Positions 14,281 to 23,019 of a DNA stretch of 64,000 bases are shown in pieces. A model generated the notes under the pieces. That model saw only the letters and a list, made by a program, of their open reading frames with translations, was not told the DNA's origin and searched no databases. Where the stretch lies: the NCBI GenBank assembly GCA_016712505.1, contig JADJQY010000017.1, positions 1 to 64,000 of the forward strand, in the 5' to 3' direction. The position numbers were made by a program, and so were the translations under genes. This stretch comes from Candidatus Eiseniibacteriota bacterium (GTDB lineage Bacteria; Eisenbacteria; RBG-16-71-46; CAIMUX01). The stretch's first letter is position 1. The number at the start of each line of letters is the position of its first letter.

Positions 14281-16568
14281 CCGATCGTTTGCGGCCGGAC
14301 GACGCCACGATCGGTTCGGGCGGAGAAACGAAGGCTGGAGCGGCGGGCGGTGCGGACCTGCCGCCGCTCCAGGGGCCGTGGTTGCCCGAGATCGAGGTGA
14401 TCGCCGAGCAGATCCGGCGCTTTCAGCGCGGGGAGTTGCCGACCGAGAAGTTTCGCGAGTTCCGACTGATCCACGGGATGTACGGACAGCGCCAGCCGGA
14501 CGTGCACATGCTGCGGGTCAAGATTCCGAACGGAGTGGTCAACGCTGATCAGCTCGATGCCCTGGCCGAGATCGCGGAGCACCATGGGCACGGCGTGGCC
14601 CACCTCACGACGCGGCAGGACGTGCAGTACCACCACATCCCACTGGACGAGTTCCCGGAGCTGTTCCGCCGTCTGGCCCCGTCCGGTCTCGGAGCGCGGG
14701 AGGCGTGCGGAAACTCGGTGCGGAATGTCACTTCCTGTCCGCGTTCCGGGGTCTGTCGGCAGGAGCCGTTCCCGGTTCTGCCCTACGCCGAGGCGGTCTC
14801 GCGCTTCCTCCTGCGCCATCCGTCCGCTCAGCTTCTGCCGCGGAAGTTCAAGATCGCCCTCTCCGGTTGCCCCGGAGACTGCGCGGCCGGTGCGATCCAC
14901 GACATCGGAGCGGTGGCCGTCCTCCGCCAGGTGGATGGCCGTTTCGAGCGCGGCTTCAAGCTGCTGGTGGGTGGCGGGACCGGCTCGGTCCCCTACCTCG
15001 CGCAGACCTTGACCGAGTTCCTGCCCGCGGCAGACCTGCTGCGCGCCGCCGAGGCGATCGTCCGAATCTTCAGCCTGCATGGCAACCGCAAGAACCGCGC
15101 GCGGGCGCGCTCGAAGTTCGTCGTCGCGACCCTCGGGATCGAGGCGTACCGCGCCCTCTATGCTGAGAGCTTCTCGGCAATCGAGGCGCGAGACGATCTC
15201 GCGGTGGCGTACTGGCTGGAGCCCCGGGAGCGGGCGTTGCTCGAAGAGGAGTGGCCGGTTCCAGCCGCGCGTCCGCTGCCCGAGCCGATTCCGATCACCG
15301 CGGAGCTCGTGGAAGACGCGCGTCACGCCACCTGGCTGCGGCGAAATGTGCTCGAGGAGCGGGATCCTCGGCGGCGGTCGGTCATGGTCTCGTTCCCCAT
15401 CGGAGATGCCAGTCCGGCCGAGTTGCGGAGGTTGGCGTCGATCGCCCGCGCGCTCGGCGGGATCGAGGCGCGCATCACCAAGGAGCAGAACATCCTCCTC
15501 CGAGGGGTCCCCACCGATCGCCTGGCCTGGCTCTACACGGAACTCGAGCCGCAGGGACTGGCCCGCGCGGTCAACGACACGGTGCTCGACGTGCTCACCT
15601 GCCCCGGAGCCGACACCTGCAACCTGGGGATCACGACCTCGAAGGGGCTGGGGCGCGCGCTGGAGGAGGAGTTCCGCGCGGCCGGGTTGCCACTCGATGA
15701 GTTCGCCGGGACCAGCATCAAGATCTCCGGCTGCCCCAACGGCTGTTCCCAGCATCACGTGGCCACGATCGGCCTGCACGGGGTGGCCCGAAAGGTCGCG
15801 GGGAAACAGGCGCCGCACTACCAGCTTCACCTCGGCGGCCGGATCGACGCCAAGGGAGCGCTGATCGCCAAGGGGAGTGTCAAGATTCCCTCCCGAAACG
15901 CCCCCCGGATCATCCGCACGTTGCTGCAGCGCTACCTCGCGGAACGACAGAACGGCGAGGACCTGGCCGAATTCCTGCAGCGGATCGAGACCAGCACGGT
16001 CGAGGCGTGGCTCGGGCCGCTCCTCACCCTTCCTCCGCCGAGCGAGGCTCCGGACGACTACCTCGACTGGGGCGATGATCGCGAGTTCTCGACCGCGAAT
16101 CTTGGCGTCGGGGAGTGCGCGGGGGCCGGCGTCGATCTCGGGGTCGATCCCTTCGCCGAGGTGCAGGACCAGCTCGCGCAGGTCGAGGTGTTTCGTCGAA
16201 ACACCGTCTGGGTCGATGCCCTGGCCGAACTCAATCGCGCGGTCTGGAGCATCGCGCGGATCACCCTGCAAGAGGGTTTGGGCAAGAGCGCGAACTCCGA
16301 CTGGGAGACGCTCTGCGAGTGCCGCGCCCGCCTGATCGACCGGGGACACGCCCCCGAGACCTTGAACGAGCTCCGCCTCGCACTCGACCCGCTCCTGGCG
16401 CGGAAGCCGGTAGGACCGGAGCCGCTGCCCTCGCTGATCGACCGGGTCGAGAAGTTCCTCGTCGAGTCCCGCGGCCTGACCGCCGCGCTCAAGACCTGGC
16501 GCGCCGATCCGGAACGCGCACCGCTCCCGGGCCTGCTTCCGCACGCGGACGCCGACGCACAGGGCTGA
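14277..16568 (+). CDS. Siroheme-dependent nitrite/sulfite reductase, two-halved, with C-terminal extension
   Basis: In this operon it should reduce sulfite to sulfide. The protein is a tandem of two ferredoxin-like plus siroheme/4Fe-4S halves. Both halves hold a complete cluster signature: C154-x5-C160 with C198-x3-C202 in the first, and C442-x5-C448 with C486-x3-C490 in the second (TCPGADTCNLG ... SGCPNGCSQHH). In many single-siroheme enzymes only one half keeps all four. Residues after about 660 form an extra helical domain that includes LGVGECAGAG. The start overlaps the sat stop by four bases. The siroheme needed is made by the upstream unit. Nitrite as substrate cannot be excluded from sequence, but the neighbours favour sulfite. 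Confidence 0.9.
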   Translation: MTDRLRPDDATIGSGGETKAGAAGGADLPPLQGPWLPEIEVIAEQIRRFQRGELPTEKFREFRLIHGMYGQRQPDVHMLRVKIPNGVVNADQLDALAEIAEHHGHGVAHLTTRQDVQYHHIPLDEFPELFRRLAPSGLGAREACGNSVRNVTSCPRSGVCRQEPFPVLPYAEAVSRFLLRHPSAQLLPRKFKIALSGCPGDCAAGAIHDIGAVAVLRQVDGRFERGFKLLVGGGTGSVPYLAQTLTEFLPAADLLRAAEAIVRIFSLHGNRKNRARARSKFVVATLGIEAYRALYAESFSAIEARDDLAVAYWLEPRERALLEEEWPVPAARPLPEPIPITAELVEDARHATWLRRNVLEERDPRRRSVMVSFPIGDASPAELRRLASIARALGGIEARITKEQNILLRGVPTDRLAWLYTELEPQGLARAVNDTVLDVLTCPGADTCNLGITTSKGLGRALEEEFRAAGLPLDEFAGTSIKISGCPNGCSQHHVATIGLHGVARKVAGKQAPHYQLHLGGRIDAKGALIAKGSVKIPSRNAPRIIRTLLQRYLAERQNGEDLAEFLQRIETSTVEAWLGPLLTLPPPSEAPDDYLDWGDDREFSTANLGVGECAGAGVDLGVDPFAEVQDQLAQVEVFRRNTVWVDALAELNRAVWSIARITLQEGLGKSANSDWETLCECRARLIDRGHAPETLNELRLALDPLLARKPVGPEPLPSLIDRVEKFLVESRGLTAALKTWRADPERAPLPGLLPHADADAQG

Positions 16569-16626
16569 AACCGAAGACCGCTGGCCACGAACCGAGTCAC
16601 GACCAACCAGGGCAGAAGGAGAAACG

Positions 16627-17343
16627 ATGCCGACCAGGACATTCACCAACGAGGAACTCGCCGCACTCGAGTCGAAGAGTGCGGGAGAACTGCTGGCCTG
16701 GGCCTACCAGACCTTCGGCGACCGGGTCGCCTTCGCCTCCAGCTTCGGACTCGAGGATGTGGTGGTGATCGACCTGATCGCGAGATACGCCCCGAAACTC
16801 CGGATCTTCACCCTGGACACCGGTCGGCTCCACGAGGAGACCTACGACGTGATGGAGCGGGTGCGGCAGAAGTACGGCCTCGCGATCGAGACCACCTTTC
16901 CGGATCAGGCCAAGATCGAGCAGCTCGAACGGGCCAAGGGGTACTACTCGATGCGGGTCTCGATCGAGAACCGGAAGGAGTGCTGCAACATCCGGAAGGT
17001 AGAGCCGCTGAAGCGCGTGCTCTCCGGCGTCGACGCCTGGATCACCGGCCTCCGGCGCGAACAAGCGGTCACCCGCACCGACACGCCCAAGGCAGAGATC
17101 GATCTCGGCTTCGGCGGCATCGTGAAGCTCAACCCGATCATCGACTGGTCACTCGACCAGACCTGGGCCCACGTCCGGGCGAACGACGTCCCGTACAACC
17201 AGCTTCACGAGCGCGGCTTCCCCTCGATCGGCTGCTCCCCCTGCACGCGCGCGGTGGCCGAAGGGGAGGATATCCGCGCCGGCCGCTGGTGGTGGGAGAA
17301 CCCGGAGCAGAAGGAGTGCGGGCTCCACGTGAAGAAGGTCTGA
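16627..17343 (+). CDS. cysH: APS reductase (CysH family, 4Fe-4S type)
   Basis: It reduces adenylyl sulfate to sulfite with thioredoxin or glutaredoxin. The adenylyl-binding FASSFGLEDVVVIDLIA and FTLDTGRLHEET are clear. The Cys pair C119-C120 and C203-x2-C206 ligate the 4Fe-4S cluster that marks APS (not PAPS) specificity, and C231 in ECGLH is the catalytic Cys. That fits the absence of an APS kinase here. The start has AGAAGGAG upstream. It lies third in the sat-sir-cysH-cysM order. Confidence 0.92.
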   Translation: MPTRTFTNEELAALESKSAGELLAWAYQTFGDRVAFASSFGLEDVVVIDLIARYAPKLRIFTLDTGRLHEETYDVMERVRQKYGLAIETTFPDQAKIEQLERAKGYYSMRVSIENRKECCNIRKVEPLKRVLSGVDAWITGLRREQAVTRTDTPKAEIDLGFGGIVKLNPIIDWSLDQTWAHVRANDVPYNQLHERGFPSIGCSPCTRAVAEGEDIRAGRWWWENPEQKECGLHVKKV

Positions 17344-17391
17344 TCCGGCACCGATGACCCCAAACCAAGAGACGATCCGAGGGACCGCTCG

Positions 17392-18372
17392 ATGAATCCC
17401 ATCCTTCGCCCCGCGCCGCTACCCCCGGCGATGGCCGCTGGCGTCGATCCAGGCCGCGCAGCGCTCAGGGTCACGCACGATCCGACCACGTTGGTGGGGA
17501 ACACTCCCCTCCTCCGCCTCGCCGCGATCGATCGTGAACTGAGCGGGGTCGAGATCTACGCCAAGGCGGAGTGGTGGAACCCGCGCGGCTCGGTGAAATA
17601 CCGGGCCGCCCTGAACATGATCCTGGCCGGCGAGCGGAGCGGTGCGTTGACCAGGGAAACGATCCTCCTCGACGCCACCTCGGGCAACACCGGGATCGCC
17701 TACGCCTGGATCGCGGCGGCGCGTGGCTACCGGGTCCGCCTCGCCCTCCCGGCGAGCGCCAGCCCGGAGCGCAAGCGGATCCTCCGCGCCTATGGCGTCG
17801 ATCTGGTCATCACCGACCCCGGAGACGGCACCGACGGGGCGATCCGCAAGGTGAAGGAGCTGTACGCGGCGAACCCCGCAGCCTATTTCTATCCCGATCA
17901 GTACAGCAACCCGGCCAACTGGCGCGCGCACTACGAGGGGACCGCGCCGGAGATCTGGGCTCAGACCGAGGGGCGGGTGACCCACTTCGTCGCGGGCCTA
18001 GGCACCAGCGGCACCTTCTGCGGGACGACGCGACGCCTGCGCGAACTCAACCCTGCCCTGTTCGCCGCGAGCTTTCAGCCCGACTCGCCATTTCACGGGT
18101 TGGAGGGGATGAAGCACATGCCGACCGCGATCGTGCCGGCGATCTACGATCCGACGCTGGCCGACGAGAACCTGGACATCCCGACCGAGGAGGCCTACGC
18201 GATGGTGAAGCGGCTCGCGCGGGAAGAGGGGCTCCTGGTCGGCGTCTCGGCCGGTGCCGCCCTGGCCGCGACTCTGTCCCTGGCCCAGCGCGTCGGCCGC
18301 GGCGTCTTCGTGACCGTCTTTCCCGACAGTGCGGACAAGTACCTCAGTGAGTCGTTCTGGAACGAGGACTAG
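17392..18372 (+). CDS. cysM: PLP-dependent cysteine synthase (CysM/CysK family)
   Basis: The PLP lysine is K69 in NPRGSVKYRAA, with the phosphate loop GTSGTF and the substrate loop ATSGNTGIA. It makes cysteine from an activated serine and a sulfur donor. Because a Mec-like protease and a CysO-like sulfur carrier follow immediately, as in the mycobacterial cysM-cysO-mec pathway that uses O-phosphoserine and a protein thiocarboxylate, I favour that role; free sulfide use is also possible since sulfite reductase is in the same operon. The usual S-V-K-D-R reads S-V-K-Y-R here. Confidence 0.87.
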   Translation: MNPILRPAPLPPAMAAGVDPGRAALRVTHDPTTLVGNTPLLRLAAIDRELSGVEIYAKAEWWNPRGSVKYRAALNMILAGERSGALTRETILLDATSGNTGIAYAWIAAARGYRVRLALPASASPERKRILRAYGVDLVITDPGDGTDGAIRKVKELYAANPAAYFYPDQYSNPANWRAHYEGTAPEIWAQTEGRVTHFVAGLGTSGTFCGTTRRLRELNPALFAASFQPDSPFHGLEGMKHMPTAIVPAIYDPTLADENLDIPTEEAYAMVKRLAREEGLLVGVSAGAALAATLSLAQRVGRGVFVTVFPDSADKYLSESFWNED

Positions 18373-18375
18373 CCG

Positions 18376-18798
18376 ATGATCCGACTGCGCGAAGAGCACC
18401 TGGCCGAGATCCGTCGACACGGCGAGGAAACCTACCCGCACGAGTGCTGCGGCTTTCTCCTCGGAAGTGACCGAAACGGAACCAAGGTAGTGGAAACCAC
18501 CCGCCGGGCAACCAACACCCGCGACGATTCTCCCCGGAATCGCTACCTGGTGGAGCCCGACGCGTATCACCAGGCCGAGGCGGAAGCGGCGCGGCTGGGG
18601 CTCGATCTGGTCGGCATCTACCACTCGCATCCCGACCACCCGGCCTACCCGTCACAGTTCGACCGCGACCACGCCTCTCCCTGGTTCAGCTATCTGATCG
18701 TGGCGGTGCATCAGGGGAAGGCGGTCGACCTGACCTCGTGGGAGGTGGTCGACCCGGACGCCTTCTTCGAGAGCGAGCCGTTCGAGGTGGTGGCATGA
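18376..18798 (+). CDS. mec: Mec-like JAMM metalloprotease (CysO-cysteine hydrolase)
   Basis: The JAMM zinc motif is complete: E23 in HECCGFLLG, then H83-x-H85-x7-S93-x2-D96 in HSHPDHPAYPSQFD. In the CysO pathway this enzyme cuts cysteine from the C-terminal Gly of the carrier protein. It starts three bases after the cysM stop. Beyond cutting CysO-Cys, it could also process the unusual CysO-MoeB fusion encoded next, whose Gly-Gly is internal; that is inference. Confidence 0.88.
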   Translation: MIRLREEHLAEIRRHGEETYPHECCGFLLGSDRNGTKVVETTRRATNTRDDSPRNRYLVEPDAYHQAEAEAARLGLDLVGIYHSHPDHPAYPSQFDRDHASPWFSYLIVAVHQGKAVDLTSWEVVDPDAFFESEPFEVVA

Positions 18799-18880
18799 GG
18801 TACAGTTTCGGCTCGGGCCTCGGCGCGAGCAGGCCGCCCGCAATTCGCAGGGCACCAGAAACGAGGCAAGGAGATCGATG

Positions 18881-20320
18881 ATGGTCAAGATCCTGATCCC
18901 CACCCCACTCCGCCCCTTCACCGGCCGACAGGCCGAGGTCGAGGTCGAGGGAACCACGGTCGGCGAGGCGATGACCGCTCTGACCACGCGGTATCCGGAG
19001 TTGAAGCGCCACCTCTACAGCAACGAGGGAAAGCTCCGCAGTTTCGTCAACCTGTTCGTCGGGGATGAAGACGTGCGACACCAGCAAGGCGAGGCGACCG
19101 CGCTGGCCGCCGGAACGGTGCTCTCGATCGTGCCCTCGATCGCCGGGGGTGCGCCGGAGCCGCTCGCTCGTCCCACCTCCGTGCTCAACAAGGAGGAGAT
19201 CGCGCGCTACAGCCGTCACCTGATCATGCCGGAGGTGGGCATGGACGGACAGCGACGGCTCAAGAACGCCAGCGTCCTCCTGATCGGCACCGGCGGCCTC
19301 GGCGCCCCCCTCGGGCTCTACCTGGCCGCGGCCGGGGTCGGCCGGATCGGACTGGTCGACTTCGACGTGGTCGACGCCTCGAATCTGCAACGCCAGGTCA
19401 TCCACGGCACCAAGGACATCGGCCGAAAAAAGCTCGACTCGGCGCGCGACCGGATCGCCGACGTCAACCCCAACGTCCGGATCGAAACCCACGAGGTGAT
19501 GTTCACCTCGGAGAACGCGCTCGGGATCGCGAAGGACTACGACATCATCATCGACGGAACCGACAACTTCCCCACCCGCTACCTGGTGAACGACGTCTGC
19601 GTCTTGCTGGGAAAGCCGAACGTCTACGGCAGCATCTTTCGCTTCGAAGGGCAGGCCTCGGTCTTCTGGGCCGCGCATGGTCCCTGTTACCGCTGCTTGT
19701 ATCCGGAGCCTCCACCGCCCGGGCTGGTTCCTTCCTGCGCCGAAGGGGGCGTGCTCGGTGTGCTGCCCGGAGTGATCGGCACCATCCAGGCAACGGAGGC
19801 GATCAAGTTGATCCTCGGGCAGGGAGAACCGCTGATCGGTCGGTTGATGCTCTACGACGCGCTCTCGATGCGGATCCGCGAACTCAAGCTGCGGAAAGAC
19901 CCCCACTGCCCGATCTGCGGGGAGAACCCGACGATCCGTGAACTGATCGACTACGTGGAGTTCTGCGGCGTCGTCCCCCATCACGAGGAGGCGCTGAGCA
20001 AGGATCTCACGATCGAGCCGGAGGAACTGCGGCAGAAACTCGAGCGCGGCGACCGGTTCGTGCTGCTCGACGTCCGCAATCCCGAAGAGTGGGAGATCTG
20101 TCGGATCGAGGGGGCGAAGCTGCTTCCCCTCCCCGATCTGCCGGCGCGGGTGGTCGAGCTCGACTCCGCCGACGAGTTGATCCTCTACTGCAAGATGGGC
20201 GGCCGGAGCGCCCAGGCGCTGGAGTTCCTGCGCGGGGCCGGATTTCGCAAGGTCCGGAACCTCTCCGGAGGGATCCTCGCCTGGGCGGACGAGATCGATT
20301 CGGCCATGCCGGTCTATTGA
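18881..20320 (+). CDS. CysO-MoeB-rhodanese fusion: sulfur carrier, E1-like adenylyltransferase and sulfurtransferase in one chain
   Basis: Residues 1-90 are a ubiquitin-like sulfur carrier close to CysO (IPTPLRPFTG ... FVNLFVGDEDVR ... SIVPSIAGG). Residues about 103-345 are a MoeB/ThiF E1 domain: GTGGLG nucleotide loop, zinc Cys pairs C269/C272 and C343/C346, and the reactive C286 in SCAEGGVLG. Residues about 380-475 are a rhodanese domain with active Cys437 in YCKMGGRSAQ. The carrier's terminal Gly-Gly (89-90) is followed directly by APEP and the E1 domain, so it has no free C-terminus unless cut. ATG 18881 is 7 bases after AAGGAG; 18878 is the alternative. Confidence 0.9.
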   Translation: MVKILIPTPLRPFTGRQAEVEVEGTTVGEAMTALTTRYPELKRHLYSNEGKLRSFVNLFVGDEDVRHQQGEATALAAGTVLSIVPSIAGGAPEPLARPTSVLNKEEIARYSRHLIMPEVGMDGQRRLKNASVLLIGTGGLGAPLGLYLAAAGVGRIGLVDFDVVDASNLQRQVIHGTKDIGRKKLDSARDRIADVNPNVRIETHEVMFTSENALGIAKDYDIIIDGTDNFPTRYLVNDVCVLLGKPNVYGSIFRFEGQASVFWAAHGPCYRCLYPEPPPPGLVPSCAEGGVLGVLPGVIGTIQATEAIKLILGQGEPLIGRLMLYDALSMRIRELKLRKDPHCPICGENPTIRELIDYVEFCGVVPHHEEALSKDLTIEPEELRQKLERGDRFVLLDVRNPEEWEICRIEGAKLLPLPDLPARVVELDSADELILYCKMGGRSAQALEFLRGAGFRKVRNLSGGILAWADEIDSAMPVY

Positions 20321-20453
20321 CCCGGCGCTCCGCGGTCCGGACCGACGTCCCGACAGCCGGATCCGGAGGCAGATTCCGACATTCCGCGATTCCCCGCGCC
20401 CCCCGCGGTGCGTATCATCGGCCCGTGTCCGGGGTGTCACGTACGAGGTACAA

Positions 20454-22997
20454 ATGCCGGCTCGCCTCCCAGTGAGAGACCGGTCGCCGCAGGCTGGAAT
20501 CAAAGACCAACCCAGGATCGGGTCGCGCGCTCGGGCCGCCGGGCGGTGTGCCGCGCTGGCGATCGCGCTCTGCCTTTGCCCGGGACTGACTCCGCAGGTC
20601 GGCCTTCGCCCGGCCCTCGCCGCGATCGACCCGCCCTGCCTCGACTACGCCGCTCTGCCCCACTGGCTCGCCACCCGCGAAATCCCCGGAGGGGTCTACG
20701 GCCTGGCGCGGAGCAGCAACCTGCTCTACCTCGCGGCCGGCGGAGGCTTGGTCGTCTACGACGTGGCGGATCTCCGCGATCCGGAGCGGGTCGGCGCCTT
20801 CCCACTCGGGCGGCTGACGCTCGACGCACTGGTGCTCTATCGCGACCGGGTGCTCCTCAGCACCGATGCGGGAACGCTCGAGCTGTTCGATGTGAGCGAT
20901 CCGGCAAGCCCGGAACGGATCCACAGCATCTCGGTCGGCAGTTCAGTGCCGCAGATCGCCCGCCGCGGAAGCACGATCGTCGCGGCGGCGGGACGAGCGG
21001 GCCTGTGGCTCGGGCGGTTCGACGATCTCGGCGCGATCCGGTTCGATCGCACGGTCGCCGTGCCGGGCAGCCCGGTCGGCGTCGCCGTGCAGGGAGACCT
21101 GGCCTACGTGGCCTGCGGCACCGGTGGTCTGGCGATCGTTCACCTCGCTGCCACCCCGGGACCGCGGATCGTGGGGAGTCTGCCGATCGCCGGAGAGGCC
21201 CTGGGAGTCGCGATCCACGAACAGAGGCTCCTGATCGTGAGCAGCGAAGCAGGCGCCGTGTTCTGTGATCTCGCCGATCCGATCGACCCGGTGCCGCTGC
21301 AGGAGCTACCGGCCGACATCGGCGGCGCGGCGAAGCCGAAACTGACCGCCGATCAGGCGGCCATTCCGGGCAAGAGCGGCGTCCTCCAGGTGCTCGCCCG
21401 GGGCAGGGACGGAGAGTGGAAGACCAGAGGCTCCCTGCGCGGCGCCTCCCCGATCCACTGCGTCGATCTCGGTTCCGACGCCGTGGTACTCGGACACGAC
21501 GACGGGATCTCCACCGCGAACACTCCGCTTGGGAACGGGGCCTCGACCCGGGATCAGATGCGCACCCGCGCCACTCCGACCGCCCTCTCGGTCTCCGGCC
21601 GCTCGATCGGCATCGCGGAGCAAGCGCTGGGCATCGAGGTGCTCGACTGGACCGAGGAAGGGCAGATCATCCGCCAGAGCTGGTTCGACGAGCAGGACGC
21701 CTGGAGCGACCTGGTCTACCGCCCACCTTACGTGTTCGCCGTCGGGCCACAGGGACTGAGTGTGATCGATTTCTCCGATCGACTCGCGCCTGAGATCCAT
21801 CGGGTCACCGAGCGTCCCCTCTCCTCCGTCGCCCTGTGGGGTGAACGGCTCGCGGTCGGCGACGAGAGCAACGTTCTGCTCTACGACGTCGAGGAGCCGA
21901 CACGACCCCGGCTTCAGGGGGAGTTTCGGTCCGAGGCGGGTGTCCGCGACCTGCTGCTCGGAGCGCGCGGCGAGATCGTCTCGCTCGGATCCGGCTTCGA
22001 GCTGCGGAGCTGGGAGTCGAGCGATGGATGGAACCCGCTCGCCACGGTCCGCCGTCCCGGCGACCCTTCGCTCGGCGCGTTCTTCGGCCTCGATCGTCTG
22101 GCCATCGCATCGCGACTCCACGCCATCGATCGCAGCACCTCGGTAGAGCTGTTCGATCTGGCCAACCCGAGCCAACCGAGCTCCTTCGGCAGCGTGCACC
22201 TGGCCGGCCGCGCCACCTCGATCGAATCGGCCCCGCCGTTCATCCTGGTGACGCTCGAATCGACCGGACTGGTGCTGGTCGACTGCAGCGATCCGACCCA
22301 CCCCACCATCGCCGGCACGGTTGCGGCCTCGGGCGGGCAGATCGGCGTCGGCGCAAGTCGAATCGCCGCGACCATGGAGGACCAGATCATGATCCTCGAC
22401 GCCCCCTGCGGCGCTGCGGCGCGGGATGGAATCGAGGACCTCAGGCTCTTCACCGAGCCGGGTCGGAACCGCGTCGAGTGGAACGCCGATCCATCCCTCT
22501 GGACCGGATTCCTGATCGAGCGGGCACCGCTCCTGGCCACCGGGGAGGCACCGTTCGTGGCCCTCGAAGACGGGCGACTTCTCCCGGCCCACGGGCCGTT
22601 CGCGTTCGACGACTACGCGGTCCGCCCTGGCCACGGCTATCGGTATCGGGTGGTCGGGCTCCGCCCCGACGGACAGCGCGCGCCGATCGGGCCGCTCACT
22701 GCATTCAGCCCGCGCTTCGGCAGCTTCTTCCTCACCCCGCCGATGCCGCAACCGGCGCGCGAGCAGGTGGCGCTGCGGTACTACCTCCCGGAACCACGCG
22801 AGGTGGAGATCACGATCCACGACGTCGGGGGGAGAATCGTGCACCGATTGGTGCGCGGTCAGCAGGAGTCCGGCGGTCACCTCGAGCTCTGGAACGGGAG
22901 AGACGCGCGCGGGAATCGGGTACCGTCCGGGATCTACTTCGCCGACCTGGAGGCCGGTCGCGATCGGGAGCGCGCGCGAATCGTCTGGATCCGCTGA
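20454..22997 (+). CDS. Secreted LVIVD-propeller protein with FlgD-like C-terminal domain
   Basis: After a long N-region and hydrophobic segment (AALAIALCLCPGL, about residues 33-45) the chain consists of repeated LVIVD-type blades (LVVYDVADLRDPERVG, LELFDVSDPASPER, LSVIDFSDRLAPEI, LVLVDCSDPTHPTI) to about residue 660. A connecting FN3-like part follows, then a FlgD-like Ig domain, YYLPEPREVEITIHDVGG ... GNRVPSGIYFADL, in the last 80 residues. Such domains end many exported proteins of FCB-type bacteria and may serve secretion or anchoring. A role in adhesion is only a guess. The 133-base gap after the CysO fusion suggests its own promoter; the ribosome site is weak. Confidence 0.75.
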   Translation: MPARLPVRDRSPQAGIKDQPRIGSRARAAGRCAALAIALCLCPGLTPQVGLRPALAAIDPPCLDYAALPHWLATREIPGGVYGLARSSNLLYLAAGGGLVVYDVADLRDPERVGAFPLGRLTLDALVLYRDRVLLSTDAGTLELFDVSDPASPERIHSISVGSSVPQIARRGSTIVAAAGRAGLWLGRFDDLGAIRFDRTVAVPGSPVGVAVQGDLAYVACGTGGLAIVHLAATPGPRIVGSLPIAGEALGVAIHEQRLLIVSSEAGAVFCDLADPIDPVPLQELPADIGGAAKPKLTADQAAIPGKSGVLQVLARGRDGEWKTRGSLRGASPIHCVDLGSDAVVLGHDDGISTANTPLGNGASTRDQMRTRATPTALSVSGRSIGIAEQALGIEVLDWTEEGQIIRQSWFDEQDAWSDLVYRPPYVFAVGPQGLSVIDFSDRLAPEIHRVTERPLSSVALWGERLAVGDESNVLLYDVEEPTRPRLQGEFRSEAGVRDLLLGARGEIVSLGSGFELRSWESSDGWNPLATVRRPGDPSLGAFFGLDRLAIASRLHAIDRSTSVELFDLANPSQPSSFGSVHLAGRATSIESAPPFILVTLESTGLVLVDCSDPTHPTIAGTVAASGGQIGVGASRIAATMEDQIMILDAPCGAAARDGIEDLRLFTEPGRNRVEWNADPSLWTGFLIERAPLLATGEAPFVALEDGRLLPAHGPFAFDDYAVRPGHGYRYRVVGLRPDGQRAPIGPLTAFSPRFGSFFLTPPMPQPAREQVALRYYLPEPREVEITIHDVGGRIVHRLVRGQQESGGHLELWNGRDARGNRVPSGIYFADLEAGRDRERARIVWIR

Positions 22998-23015
22998 GCG
23001 GCGCCTCGCGCCGCT
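22997..23015. terminator. Hairpin between convergent genes
   Basis: AGCGGCG (22997-23003) pairs perfectly with CGCCGCT (23009-23015) around a five-base loop, overlapping both gene ends. It lacks a U-run on either side, so it is only a possible bidirectional terminator or RNA end protector. Confidence 0.4.
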
Positions 23016-23019
23016 TCGC

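Noticed and set aside
14079..16649. Long minus-strand frame of 856 codons opposite the sulfite reductase
   Set aside because: It is a GC-rich shadow of a real gene with complete cofactor motifs; its translation is Arg/Pro/Gly-rich without family features.
20333..20344. CGGTCCGGACCG palindrome as terminator of the sulfur operon
   Set aside because: Perfect but short, with no U-run, and such GC palindromes are frequent by chance here.
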